From assembly GCA_024867545.1 (NCBI GenBank), contig JANFNE010000004.1, positions 1,904,507-1,968,506 on the forward strand: a stretch of DNA of 64,000 bases. Reading direction: 5' to 3'. Below are positions 10,135 to 21,619 of the stretch, piece after piece; position 1 is the first letter of the stretch, and the number at the start of each line of letters is the position of its first letter. The notes below the pieces were generated by a model. That model searched no databases and was not told where the DNA came from. It saw only the letters and a list, made by a program, of their open reading frames with translations. Origin of the DNA: Phytopythium helicoides. Taxonomy: Eukaryota; Oomycota; Peronosporomycetes; Pythiales; Pythiaceae. Both the position numbers and the translations under genes were made by a program.

Positions 10135-11036
10135 CTACATGCGCGAACAATGCACACAAAACTACGCGAAATAGCGCGGACAAAATGCAGCCCATCTAGA
10201 GAGCGGTAGCAAAATTCACACACGGATACCAGTATCAATTCGTAAATGCTCGACAGCTTCGTGATGGTAGTGACTTGGAGCAAAAATATACTGTACTGTA
10301 CGCTTGCGATTTATCAATCGAAGCACGTTGTCGACCACACTCAGACACTGATGACAGACAGCTTGGACAAGTGTTTACGTCCCACGTGATCAAGACCAGC
10401 TGGTAGCGGCGAAGAAGCGCAAACAGCGAAATTCGTGCGATTGCAGACTGCAATTTGCAGTACATGTAAGGGTCCGTGCACATCTCTGACAGCATTTCAC
10501 AGGATTTGACACACGGCGCTCAGCGTGTGGCGGAGAGCGTCGGTCGACTAAAACCAGTAGGGGTTACTAAGATACGAATTAATTAGTAGAGTAGGATACA
10601 AAGCGTTTGCCCGAAACCTCAACAAACCTCAACACGAACGACTATCCAGTGCAGTGCAGCGCGCCATGTGACTGCACAACGTGCACGACAAGTTGCATCC
10701 TTCTCGTTGCAAGCACGCTCGGCGCATGCCGGACTGGAGCGTCATCAGTCATGGACGGCTGAAAACACACCTGTTCGTATAGGACACCGTCAATACGTTA
10801 GCACCTCCCATCCCAAAGATCTCGTGTGCTTCAAAGACCAATAAGTATGCATGCAAGTCATGCAGCTCAGTATCAGTATGATAGACTCGATCATTGATAG
10901 CGTTGACGATCATCCACTCTTCGCGACGATTGCCAGCCAGCTACAGCAGCTCATTCCGCAACTTGCCTTGCACCAGCAACTACACCTCAAGACACACACC
11001 AGCGTCTTCCACGACCCACTGCCAAACCAGTCTACC

Positions 11037-11837
11037 ATGGTCAACGTCCTCTCCTCGCTCGCCACACTCGCCCTCGCGGCCACCCTCGCCACCTCCTCCA
11101 CCGACGCCGCGGTCATGCGGTCGGAGGCCGTGGCTATGCCCACGGGAGCCTGGCCCGCCAGCCAGGGCACACCCGTACTCTTCAGCGAGCCGCGCGTCGT
11201 CAAGGCCGGTGAGGTCTACGACGGCAAGATGCGCGTCCACGAGCGCTCCAACATCAAGTGTACCGGCGACGGTGAGACCGGCAAGACGACGGCCGTGTTC
11301 CTCGTCGAGGCCGGCGGCACACTCAAGAACGTGATCATCGGCAAGAACCAGAAGGAGGGTGTTCACTGTGAGAACAGCGGCTGCACAATCGAGAACGTCT
11401 GGTGGGACGACGTGTGCGAGGATGCGCTGTCCATCAAGGGCGGCTCGGCCTCGAGCGTCTCCAAGGTGCTCGGCGGCGGCGCGCGCTCGGCCAACGACAA
11501 GCTCATTCAGCACAACGGTCTCGGTCTCGTGCAGATCGAGGGGTTCTACGCACAGGACTTTGGCAAGCTCTACCGCTCGTGCGGCACCTGCGGCAACAAG
11601 GCGCGCAAGGTCTCCGTCACCAACGTGTACGCCGTCAACCCTGGTGTCAGCATCGTCACGGTGAACGAGAACTACAAGGACCAGGCGACGCTGAGCAACA
11701 TCAAGATCAAGGGGGACAAGAAGAAGCCCGTGTGCGAGTGGACCATCGCGCAGTCGTCGGGCGAGCCGAAGAAGGGTGGCTCGGGTCCCAACGGCTCACT
11801 CTGCAACTACTCCCCCAGCACCGTCACCTACGTGTAA
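11037..11837 (+). CDS. secreted pectate lyase, PL3 family (copy 4)
   Basis: 266 residues, subfamily A, same predicted enzyme as copies 2 and 3. Initiator at 10949-10964. Its upstream flank past about 425 bp differs from copy 3 and matches that of copy 1 inverted. It converges on copy 5; the convergent loop here is inverted relative to loop 1. Confidence 0.93.
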   Translation: MVNVLSSLATLALAATLATSSTDAAVMRSEAVAMPTGAWPASQGTPVLFSEPRVVKAGEVYDGKMRVHERSNIKCTGDGETGKTTAVFLVEAGGTLKNVIIGKNQKEGVHCENSGCTIENVWWDDVCEDALSIKGGSASSVSKVLGGGARSANDKLIQHNGLGLVQIEGFYAQDFGKLYRSCGTCGNKARKVSVTNVYAVNPGVSIVTVNENYKDQATLSNIKIKGDKKKPVCEWTIAQSSGEPKKGGSGPNGSLCNYSPSTVTYV

Positions 11838-12168
11838 GTGGGTGTGTCTGTGGAGCATCGCAGGCGACTTGCGAGTCCTCGTTCCAGTTGTTTCAATCCT
11901 TCGAGCGTATCGTGTCGGTGTCGTTGTTGATGCGGTTTAGGCTTTTTGTCGCATTTTTGAATGAATACACACCGCAATGAGAGTTCACTTGATGTTGATT
12001 TCTTTGTGTGAAAGGAGTGAATTGAATGGATTGATACCGGTAATATTTGAATCTCGGTATTTTGTACCGGTTAATGATCACGCTGGCTGTGGTTTGTTCA
12101 ATCCGATACGTTTATTTATTTGTTTTTATTTTGTTGTTCATAACAGAGAGAAACAAGAATAGAGAAAT

Positions 12169-12534
12169 TTGATTGCCACACCGTTTACCAAGTCAGCACG
12201 AAGAACCAATCAAGATATGCTAGATGGCAGCGTCGATTCGATGCATCCATTTGTAGGCACCAACTATGCAGAAGTGTTGACAGTTTTTCACGGTCCTGGA
12301 GAGCACCAAGTTACTCTAGTGAGAAATGCAAGGACTTCTAGACTCTTTGGAGATACGATAGCTGTACAATTCGCAATCCAGTGCATCCTAAACAACTTCC
12401 AACTCCTGACACAACAGCAGAGTATGCAAGTGCCATATAAATACTCGTGCAAAATACAGTACCGCGATTCAAATATTACCGGTATCAATCCATTCAATTC
12501 ACTCCTTTCACACAAAGAAATCAACATCAAGTGA
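12169..12534 (+). pseudogene. coding relic in convergent loop 2
   Basis: Same 121-codon relic as at 7330-7695 but on the plus strand, with one residue changed (HPFVGTNY for HPFVSTNY). Non-ATG start. The opposite orientation shows that this loop has been inverted relative to its neighbour. Confidence 0.3.
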
Positions 12535-12682
12535 ACTCTCATTGCGGTGTGTATTCATTCAAAAATGCGACAAAAAGCCTAAACCGCATCAACAACGACA
12601 CCGACACGATACGCTCGAAGGATTGAAACAACTGGAACGAGGACTCGCAAGTCGCCTGCGATGCTCCACAGACACCACCCAC

Positions 12683-13483
12683 TTACACGTAGGTGACGGT
12701 GCTGGGCGAGTAGTTGCAGAGTGAGCCGTTGGGACCCGAGCCACCCTTCTTCGGCTCGCCCGACGACTGCGCGATGGTCCACTCGCACACGGGCTTCTTC
12801 TTGTCCCCCTTGATCTTGATGTTGCTCAGCGTCGCCTGGTCCTTGTAGTTCTCGTTCACCGTGACGATGCTGACACCAGGGTTGACGGCGTACACGTTGG
12901 TGACGGAGACCTTGCGCGCCTTGTTGCCGCAGGTGCCGCACGAGCGGTAGAGCTTGCCAAAGTCCTGTGCGTAGAACCCCTCGATCTGCACGAGACCGAG
13001 ACCGTTGTGCTGAATGAGCTTGTCGTTGGCCGAGCGCGCGCCGCCGCCGAGCACCTTGGAGACGCTCGAGGCCGAGCCGCCCTTGATGGACAGCGCATCC
13101 TCGCACACGTCGTCCCACCAGACGTTCTCGATTGTGCAGCCGCTGTTCTCACAGTGAACACCCTCCTTCTGGTTCTTGCCGATGATCACGTTCTTGAGTG
13201 TGCCGCCGGCCTCGACGAGGAACACGGCCGTCGTCTTGCCGGTCTCACCGTCGCCGGTACACTTGATGTTGGAGCGCTCGTGGACGCGCATCTTGCCGTC
13301 GTAGACCTCACCGGCCTTGACGACGCGCGGCTCGCTGAAGAGTACGGGTGTGCCCTGGCTGGCGGGCCAGGCTCCCGTGGGCATAGCCACGGCCTCCGAC
13401 CGCATGACCGCGGCGTCGGTGGAGGAGGTGGCGAGGGTGGCCGCGAGGGCGAGTGTGGCGAGCGAGGAGAGGACGTTGACCAT
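12683..13483 (-). CDS. secreted pectate lyase, PL3 family (copy 5)
   Basis: 266 residues, protein identical to subfamily A. At the 3' end it carries the subfamily B silent variant (CGCCCAGC rather than CCCCCAGC) and a slightly different 3' flank, so the gene is mosaic. Initiator at 13556-13571. It diverges from copy 6 through a chimeric loop that is type A up to about 14.58 kb and type B beyond. Confidence 0.93.
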   Translation of the reverse strand: MVNVLSSLATLALAATLATSSTDAAVMRSEAVAMPTGAWPASQGTPVLFSEPRVVKAGEVYDGKMRVHERSNIKCTGDGETGKTTAVFLVEAGGTLKNVIIGKNQKEGVHCENSGCTIENVWWDDVCEDALSIKGGSASSVSKVLGGGARSANDKLIQHNGLGLVQIEGFYAQDFGKLYRSCGTCGNKARKVSVTNVYAVNPGVSIVTVNENYKDQATLSNIKIKGDKKKPVCEWTIAQSSGEPKKGGSGPNGSLCNYSPSTVTYV

Positions 13484-14583
13484 GGTAGACTGGTTTGGCA
13501 GTGGGTCGTGGAAGACGCTGGTGTGTGTCTTGAGGTGTAGTTGCTGGTGCAAGGCAAGTTGCGGAATGAGCTGCTGTAGCTGGCTGGCAATCGTCGCGAA
13601 GAGTGGATGATCGTCAACGCTATCAATGATCGAGTCTATCATACTGATACTGAGCTGCATGACTTGCATGCATACTTATTGGTCTTTGAAGCACACGAGA
13701 TCTTTGGGATGGGAGGTGCTAACGTATTGACGGTGTCCTATACGAACAGGTGTGTTTTCAGCCGTCCATGACTGATGACGCTCCAGTCCGGCATGCGCCG
13801 AGCGTGCTTGCAACGAGAAGGATGCAACTTGTCGTGCACGTTGTGCAGTCACATGGCGCGCTGCACTGCACTGGATAGTCGTTCGTGTTGAGGTTTGTTG
13901 AGGTTTCGGGGAGTCTGGCTGCATGTGTTGACGGGTCTTGGAGCACGGAATTCGGGGTACATTCAATCTTGCAGCTGGTGAGGTTGCATTTCGCAGCGAT
14001 CCTGCTCGTCAAGGCTGCCTTGTTGTGCCTTAGTCTCGACTCTCGGTGACTGCTTGCCAGTCGGATTTGAAGCAGTCGCACTGGCTGTGGGTCGGCTCGT
14101 TCGTGGAGCGGCTCATTGTGAGTGTAGAACCAGCACAGCACATTCATGGCTGCGGGTGGTCCTCCCACTCTATTAATTAATTCTTTCGTCACGGTACCTA
14201 GCGTGAGTCAGAGTTGTTGAAGTCGTCGCCTCGCGGGCTGTCAAAGCCACAATTCGACGCACACGTGATGTGCAGTGCTTCGGCGCAATGCGGAGTCTTG
14301 TCGGTGATGTGCTAAAGTGTACGGTATTATTTTGCTGTTTGTACTTCGCAGTCTTCGTCGCTCCCAGTGTGTCCTATCGATAATCGATAGCCACGATCAC
14401 GTTAGATGGGCATGTTGGCTGTTACCGCGATTGGTGGAACGCAGCAGCAGATCGAGATGACATCGATACCCAACAACGAGCAAACTATATTTTCTACAAG
14501 CACTTTAGGAAAGCCGCATGCTCGTTTGCATCACTGATGCCTGGAGCTCACTTTCGGTGCACGAATCCAGTGCGTCCCGCCTA

Positions 14584-14790
14584 CTAGTCACCTCCGAGCG
14601 ACCCTTGTGGCACCAGTGACTCCAGCAGTGTGGCGTGATAATCGTGGCCAAAGCACGCAGCTAGCTCCACATGCTGCAACATCGTAGCGCAGGATGGATC
14701 TGCAAATCCTGGACCGCTGATTACAGCTCCCATCTCGTTCCAAATCCTGTTGCATTGAAGTGCAACATGGCACCAAACCAGATCCCATAC
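14584..14790 (-). pseudogene. conserved exon relic in divergent loop, pair 5/6
   Basis: Subfamily B version of the relic: 69 codons, open throughout (Trp kept where type A has TGA), preceded by TAG and ending LVPQGSLGGD then TAG. Conservation of an open frame here suggests that the B version decayed later. Confidence 0.42.
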
Positions 14791-15651
14791 CTACATGCGC
14801 GAACAATGCACACAGAACTGCGCGGAATATCGCGGACGGAATGTGGCCCACCTCGAGATCGATAGCGAATTCACACAGATGCCAGTATTTACCATTCTCA
14901 ATCCTCGACAGTCTCGTGCTTGTCGCAGTTTGGATCGAGGGAGCAAACATGTTTGCGATCTATCGATAGAACACGTGGTCGATCACACCCGCACAGAGAC
15001 CAAATACCTTTGGCACTTTGGCAAATGTGTTTATGTACCACGTGATCAAGACCAGCTGGTAGCAGCGAAGAAGCGCAAACAGCGAAATTCGTGCGATTGC
15101 AGTCTCTGCAATTTGCAGTACCGGTAGGCATCCGTGAACATCCCTCACAGCATTCCCCAGGATTTGACACACGGCACTCACTGTGTGGCTGAGGGTCGTC
15201 GGTCGACTAAGGCAGGCAGCGGTTACTAAGAGACGAATTAAAATTAGTAGAGTAGGATGCAAGAGTAGGATGCAAGGTGTTTGCCCGAAACCTCAACAAA
15301 CCTCAACACGAGCGACTATCCAGTGAAGTGCAGCGCGCCATGTGACTGCACAACGTGCACGACAAGTTGCATCCTTCTCGGTGCAAGCACACTCGGTGCA
15401 TGCCGGACTGGAGCGTCATCAGCCATAGACGGCTGAAAACACACCTGTTCGTATAGGACACCGTCAATACGTTAGCACCTCCCATCCCAAAGATCTCGTT
15501 TACCTACTACAATGCACAATGCACAATGAATGACCGGCATGCCATCCCATCCATGCAACTCAGTAGACTCACACTCGATACAGAGCACTAAAGTAGAGTC
15601 TCGCGTGGATCGGTCCGCTTTTCTCGCCGACTGCCACCTACAGCAGCATTC

Positions 15652-15665
15652 TCATTCCGCAACTT
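15652..15665 (+). promoter_or_regulatory. initiator-type core promoter, subfamily B
   Basis: TCATTCCGCAACTT lies 72 nt before the ATG of copy 6. Equivalent sites are 18408-18421 (copy 7, minus) and 20232-20245 (copy 8, plus). The leader between it and the ATG is shorter than in subfamily A and rich in CA/AC. Confidence 0.55.
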
Positions 15666-15723
15666 GACTTGCACCAGCAACTACACCTCAAGACACACAC
15701 ACAACCAAACCAACCAATCAACC

Positions 15724-16524
15724 ATGGTCAACGTCCTCTCCTCGATCGCCACGCTCGCTCTCGCGGCCACGCTCGCCACCTCCTCCGCCGACGCCGCGGT
15801 CATGCGGTCGGAGGCCGTGGCTATGCCCACGGGAGCCTGGCCCGCCAGCCAGGGCACACCCGTACTCTTCGATGAGCCGCGCCTCGTCAAGGCCGGCGAG
15901 GTCTACGACGGCAAGATGCGCGTCCATGAGCGCTCCAACATCAAGTGTACCGGTGACGGCGAGACCGGCAAGACGACGGCCGTGTTCCTCGTCGAGGCCG
16001 GCGCCACGCTCAAGAACGTGATCATCGGCAAGAACCAGAAGGAGGGCGTCCACTGTGAGAACAGCGGCTGCACGATCGAGAACGTCTGGTGGGACGACGT
16101 GTGCGAGGACGCGCTGTCCATCAAGGGCGGCTCGGCCTCGAGCGTCTCCAAGGTGCTCGGCGGCGGTGCTCGCTCGGCCAACGACAAGCTCATCCAGCAC
16201 AACGGTCTCGGCCTCGTGCAGATCGAGGGGTTCTACGCTCAGGACTTTGGCAAGCTCTACCGCTCGTGCGGCACCTGTGGCAACAAGGCGCGTAAGGTCT
16301 CCGTCACCAACGTGTACGCCGTCAACCCGGGTGTCAGCATCGTCACGGTGAACGAGAACTACAAGGATCAGGCGACGCTGAGCAACATCAAGATCAAGGG
16401 GGACAAGAAGAAGCCCGTGTGCGAGTGGACCATCGCGCAGTCGTCGGGCGAGCCGAAGAAGGGTGGCTCGGGTCCCAACGGCTCGCTCTGCAACTACTCG
16501 CCCAGCACCGTCACCTACGTGTAA
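15724..16524 (+). CDS. secreted pectate lyase, PL3 family (copy 6)
   Basis: 266 residues, founder of subfamily B here. Compared with copy 2 it has S50D, V54L and G94A, plus T22A and L8I in the signal peptide. The catalytic region GVHC to ALSIKG is unchanged. Many silent third-position differences separate it from subfamily A, so B is an older lineage. It converges on copy 7 through a 1025-bp spacer. Confidence 0.93.
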   Translation: MVNVLSSIATLALAATLATSSADAAVMRSEAVAMPTGAWPASQGTPVLFDEPRLVKAGEVYDGKMRVHERSNIKCTGDGETGKTTAVFLVEAGATLKNVIIGKNQKEGVHCENSGCTIENVWWDDVCEDALSIKGGSASSVSKVLGGGARSANDKLIQHNGLGLVQIEGFYAQDFGKLYRSCGTCGNKARKVSVTNVYAVNPGVSIVTVNENYKDQATLSNIKIKGDKKKPVCEWTIAQSSGEPKKGGSGPNGSLCNYSPSTVTYV

Positions 16525-16911
16525 GTGGGTGGGCGTGTCTGAGGAGCATCGCAGTCGACTTGCGAGTCCTCGTTCCAGTAGTTTCAATCCTTCGAGCGTA
16601 TCGTGTCGGTGTCGGTGTTGGAGCGATTTTGTTTTGTTTTTTTTTTATCGCATTTTTGAAAGAATACACACCGCGATGAGAGTTCACAGTCAATGGATGT
16701 TGATGTCGGTGTGTGCATGCAGTGCCGAGCAGTTCATTGAATGGAGATTGATACCGGTAATCATTGATTCTCGGTATTTTGCGCGAGTATGTATCTGGCA
16801 CTTGCGTGTTCTTCTGCTGCCGTGTCTGGAGTCCGGAGTTGTGTCGGATGAACTAGAGAGCGAATTGTACAGCTATCAAACCTCCACAGAGTCTAGAAGC
16901 TCTTGCATTTC

Positions 16912-17310
16912 TCAACGGAATGATATAGTACTTTCCTCGACTGTGTAATATCGCCGAGCACTTCCGTCTGTGTAGGTGATGCAAAATGGATTCATCGAAT
17001 CCACGCTGTCATCTAGTATATATCTTGAGTGTTTCTTGGTGTTCGCTCGGTAAACGGTGTGGTTATCACATTCTCTAAAGTTCTTGAAGGCACTGGGTTT
17101 CTCTGGTATAGTCCTGTTCGTGTATCCTTTGACCCTGAAACTCCTCAGTATACATGGACTATTACGGCATATCCAATCAAACGCAAATGTAACCGAGAGG
17201 TCTTCAACAACTCGCGATGCATCAGCACAGAACAACAAAAAGTAAGCTAATAGGATCGAACAAACCACAGTCAGCGTGATCAACAACCGGTACTGAATAC
17301 CGAGAATCAA
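16912..17310 (-). pseudogene. coding relic in convergent loop 3 (longest version)
   Basis: A 132-codon open stretch beginning at TTG directly after an in-frame stop, with no ATG. It contains a hydrophobic stretch (LLITLTVVCSILLAYFLLFC), then SFRVKGYTNRTIPEK and DDSVDSMNPF. The latter part matches the relics in the other convergent loops. Family not recognised. The hydrophobic part overlaps the repeated 3' flank of the lyase units, so it need not be coding. Confidence 0.3.
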
Positions 17311-17548
17311 TGATTACCGGTATCAATCTCCATTCAATGAACTGCTCGGCACTGCATGCACACACCGACATCAACATCCAATGACTGTGAACTCTCATCG
17401 CGGTGTGTATTCTTTCAAAAATGCGATAAAAAAAAACAAAACAAAATCGCTCCAACACCGACACCGACACGATACGCTCGAAGGATCGAAACTACTGGAA
17501 CGAGGACTCGCAAGTCGACTGCGATGCTCCTCAGACACGCCCACCCAC

Positions 17549-18349
17549 TTACACGTAGGTGACGGTGCTGGGCGAGTAGTTGCAGAGCGAGCCGTTGGGA
17601 CCCGAGCCACCCTTCTTCGGCTCGCCCGACGACTGCGCGATGGTCCACTCGCACACGGGCTTCTTCTTGTCCCCTTTGATCTTGATGTTGCTCAGCGTCG
17701 CCTGATCCTTGTAGTTCTCGTTCACCGTGACGATGCTGACACCCGGGTTGACGGCGTACACGTTGGTGACGGAGACCTTGCGCGCCTTGTTGCCACAGGT
17801 GCCGCACGAGCGGTAGAGCTTGCCAAAGTCCTGAGCGTAGAACCCCTCGATCTGCACGAGGCCGAGACCGTTGTGCTGGATGAGCTTGTCGTTGGCCGAG
17901 CGAGCACCGCCGCCGAGCACCTTGGAGACGCTCGAGGCCGAGCCGCCCTTGATGGACAGCGCGTCCTCGCACACGTCGTCCCACCAGACGTTCTCGATCG
18001 TGCAGCCGCTGTTCTCACAGTGGACGCCCTCCTTCTGGTTCTTGCCGATGATCACGTTCTTGAGCGTGGCGCCGGCCTCGACGAGGAACACGGCCGTCGT
18101 CTTGCCGGTCTCACCGTCATCGGTACACTTGATGTTGGAGCGCTCATGGACGCGCATCTTGCCGTCGTAGACCTCTCCGGCCTTGACGAGGCGCGGCTCA
18201 TCGAAGAGTACGGGTGTGCCCTGGCTGGCGGGCCAGGCTCCCGTGGGCATAGCCACGGCCTCCGACCGCATGACCGCGGCGTCGGTGGAGGAGGTGGCGA
18301 GGGTGGCCGCGAGGGCGAGCGTGGCGAGCGAGGAGAGGACGTTGACCAT
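17549..18349 (-). CDS. secreted pectate lyase, PL3 family (copy 7)
   Basis: 266 residues, subfamily B. It carries the substitution G77D (CTDDGE for CTGDGE) in the loop after the first beta-strand region, otherwise like copy 6. The signal peptide reads SSTDA as in subfamily A, another sign of mosaic exchange. Initiator at 18408-18421. Confidence 0.93.
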   Translation of the reverse strand: MVNVLSSLATLALAATLATSSTDAAVMRSEAVAMPTGAWPASQGTPVLFDEPRLVKAGEVYDGKMRVHERSNIKCTDDGETGKTTAVFLVEAGATLKNVIIGKNQKEGVHCENSGCTIENVWWDDVCEDALSIKGGSASSVSKVLGGGARSANDKLIQHNGLGLVQIEGFYAQDFGKLYRSCGTCGNKARKVSVTNVYAVNPGVSIVTVNENYKDQATLSNIKIKGDKKKPVCEWTIAQSSGEPKKGGSGPNGSLCNYSPSTVTYV

Positions 18350-18939
18350 GGTTGATTGGTTGGTTTGGTTGTGTGTGTGTCTTGAGGTGTAGTTGCTGGT
18401 GCAAGTCAAGTTGCGGAATGAGAATGCTGCTGTAGGTGGCAGTCGGCGAGAAAAGCGGAAAACGACTTGCATCGTACTCTACTAATTAATTCGTCTCTTA
18501 GTGCCTCCCTACTTGCCTTTGTCGACCGACGACCCTCAGCCACACAGTGGGTGCCGTGTGTCAAATCCTGCGGAATGCTATGAGGGATGTTCACGGATGC
18601 CTACCGGTACACTGCAAATTGCAGAGACTGCAATCGCACGAATTTCGCTGTTTGCGCTTCTTCGCCGCTACCAGCTGGTCTTGATCACGTGGGACGTAAA
18701 AACTTGCATAAACTGTCTGTCATCAGTGTCTGCGTGTGGTTGACAACGTGCTTCTATTGATAAATTGCAAGCGTATAGTACAGTATACATATACTCCAAG
18801 TCACTACACCATCACGAAGCTGTCGAGCATTAAGAATGAGTACTGGTATCCGTGTGTGAATTTGCTATCGCTCTCGAGGTGGGCCACATTCCGTCCGCGA
18901 TATTCCGCGCAGTTCTGTGTGCATTGTTCGCGCATGTAG

Positions 18940-19146
18940 GTATGGGATCTGGTTTGGTGCCATGTTGCACTTCAATGCAACAGGATTTGGAACGAGATGG
19001 GAGCTGTAATCAGCGGTCCAGGATTTGCAGATCCATCCTGCGCTACGATGTTGCAGCATGTGGAGCTAGCTGCGTGCTTTGGCCACGATTATCACGCCAC
19101 ACTGCTGGAGTCACTGGTGCCACAAGGCTCGCTCGGAGGTGACTAG
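18940..19146 (+). pseudogene. conserved exon relic in divergent loop, pair 7/8
   Basis: Subfamily B relic, 69 codons, open, plus strand: the opposite orientation to that of pair 5/6. Preceded by CGCATGTAG and ended by TAG at 19144-19146. Confidence 0.42.
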
Positions 19147-20303
19147 TAGGCGGAATGCACTGGATTCGTACACCACGTGCGGACCTCAGACATCAGCGAT
19201 GCAAACGAGCATGCGGCGTTCCTATACAGTGCTCGTAGAAAATACAGTTTGCATGCTGCTGGGGGTACACATATGCCGTCTCGATCTGCGCTGCATCGCG
19301 CCAATCGCGTTTGCAAATGCCATGCCCATCAACCGTGATCGTGATTATCGATCGATAGGACATCCTGAAAGCGGCGAAGACCGTGAAGCACAAACAGCAA
19401 AATAATACCGTACAGTTTATAGCACATCACCGACAAGATCCTACATTGCGCTGAAGTCTCTGTACGTCACGTGTGCGTCGAATTGTGGCTTTGACAGCCC
19501 ACGAGGCGACGACTTCAACAACTCTGACTCACGCTAGGTACAGTACCGTGCCTAGACATGTACTGTATCATTAATTGACGAAAGAATTAATTAGTAGAGT
19601 GGGAGGACCAACCGCAGCCATGAATCTTCTGTGCTGGTTCTACACACACAATGAGCCGCTCCACAATCCACAAACGAGACGTCACACAGACGGTGCGTTT
19701 GCGCCAAATCCGACTGGCAAGCTGTCGTCGACTGACAAACCTAAGGCACGGCAAGGTAGCTTTGACAACAAAGATCGCTGCGAAATGCGACCTCACCAGC
19801 TGCAAGATTGAATGTACCCTGAATTCCGTGCTGCATGAGCCGTCAACACCTGCAGCCAGGCTCCCCGAAACCTCAACAAACCTCAACACGAGCGACTATC
19901 CAGTGAAGTGCAGCGCGCCATGTGACTGCACAACGTGCACGACAAGTTGCATCCTTCTCGGTGCAAGCACACTCGGTGCATGCCGGGCTGGAGCGTCATC
20001 AGCCATAGACGGCTGAAAACACACCTGTTCGTATAGGACACCGTCAATACGTTAGCACCTCCCATCCCAAAGATCTCGTTTACCTACTACAATGCACAAT
20101 GCACAATGAATGACCGGCATGCCATCCCATCCATGCAACTCAGTAGACTCACACTCGATACAGAGCACTAAAGTAGAGTCTCGCGTGGATCGGTCCGCTT
20201 TTCTCGCCGACTGCCACCTACAGCAGCATTCTCATTCCGCAACTTGACTTGCACCAGCAACTACACCTCAAGACACACACACAACCAAACCAACCAATCA
20301 ACC

Positions 20304-21104
20304 ATGGTCAACGTCCTCTCCTCGCTCGCCACGCTCGCCCTCGCGGCCACCCTCGCCACCTCCTCCACCGACGCCGCGGTCATGCGGTCGGAGGCCGTGG
20401 CTATGCCCACGGGAGCCTGGCCCGCCAGCCAGGGCACACCCGTACTCTTCGATGAGCCGCGCCTCGTCAAGGCCGGAGAGGTCTACGACGGCAAGATGCG
20501 CGTCCATGAGCGCTCCAACATCAAGTGTACCGGTGACGGCGAGACCGGCAAGACGACGGCCGTGTTCCTCGTCGAGGCCGGCGCCACGCTCAAGAACGTG
20601 ATCATCGGCAAGAACCAGAAGGAGGGCGTCCACTGTGAGAACAGCGGCTGCACGATCGAGAACGTCTGGTGGGACGACGTGTGCGAGGACGCGCTGTCCA
20701 TCAAGGGCGGCTCGGCCTCGAGCGTCTCCAAGGTGCTCGGCGGCGGTGCTCGCTCGGGCAATGACAAGCTCATCCAGCACAACGGTCTCGGCCTCGTGCA
20801 GATCGAGGGGTTCTACGCACAGGACTTTGGCAAGCTCTACCGCTCGTGCGGCACCTGCGGCAACAAGGCGCGCAAGGTCTCCGTCACCAACGTGTACGCC
20901 GTCAACCCGGGTGTCAGCATCGTCACGGTGAACGAGAACTACAAGGATCAGGCGACGCTGAGCAACATCAAGATCAAGGGGGACAAGAAGAAGCCCGTGT
21001 GCGAGTGGACCATCGCGCAGTCGTCGGGCGAGCCGAAGAAGGGTGGCTCGGGTCCCAACGGCTCACTCTGCAACTACTCGCCCAGCACCGTCACCTACGT
21101 GTAA
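20304..21104 (+). CDS. secreted pectate lyase, PL3 family (copy 8)
   Basis: 266 residues, subfamily B with A152G (GARSGNDK). The upstream side and most of the coding region are type B, but from about 21060 onward (GGCTCACTCTGC and the whole 3' flank) the sequence is type A. The gene is therefore a recombinant. Initiator at 20232-20245. Confidence 0.93.
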   Translation: MVNVLSSLATLALAATLATSSTDAAVMRSEAVAMPTGAWPASQGTPVLFDEPRLVKAGEVYDGKMRVHERSNIKCTGDGETGKTTAVFLVEAGATLKNVIIGKNQKEGVHCENSGCTIENVWWDDVCEDALSIKGGSASSVSKVLGGGARSGNDKLIQHNGLGLVQIEGFYAQDFGKLYRSCGTCGNKARKVSVTNVYAVNPGVSIVTVNENYKDQATLSNIKIKGDKKKPVCEWTIAQSSGEPKKGGSGPNGSLCNYSPSTVTYV

Positions 21105-21253
21105 GTGGGGGTGTGTCTGTGGAGCATCGCAGGCGACTTGCGAGTCCTCGTTCCAGTTGTTTCAATCCTTCGAGCGTATCGTGTCGGTGTCGTTGTTGAT
21201 GCGGTTTAGGCTTTTTGTCGCATTTTTGAATGAATACACACCGCAATGAGAGT

Positions 21254-21619
21254 TCAATTGATGTTGATTTCTTTGTGTGAAAGGAGTGTATTGAATGGAT
21301 TGATACCGGTAATATTTGAATCTCGGTACTGTATTTTGCACGAGTATTTATATGGCACTTGCATACTCTGCTGTTGTGTCAGGAGTTGGAAGTTGTTTAG
21401 GATGCACTGGATTGCGAATTGTACAGCTATCGTATCTCCAAAGAGTCTAGAAGTCCTTGCATTTCTTAATAGAGTAACTTGGTGCTCTCCAGGACCGTGA
21501 AAAACTGTCAACACTTCTGCATAGTTGGTGCTTACAGATGGATGCATCGAATCGACGCTGCCATCTAGCATATCTTGATTGGTTCTTCGTGCTGGCTTGG
21601 TAAACGGTGTGGCAATCAA
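21254..21619 (-). pseudogene. coding relic in convergent loop 4
   Basis: 121-codon relic like that at 7330-7695. This loop is longer (about 1.03 kb spacer) because it keeps about 200 bp, around 21650-21840, that loops 1 and 2 lack. That stretch translates to SFRVKEYTNR-like sequence with a frame change, linking it to the loop 3 version. Confidence 0.3.

Noticed and set aside
16912..17310. Candidate small secreted effector with hydrophobic N terminus
   Set aside because: No ATG, starts directly after a stop, and the hydrophobic part is the repeated 3' flank of the lyase unit; kept only as a relic.
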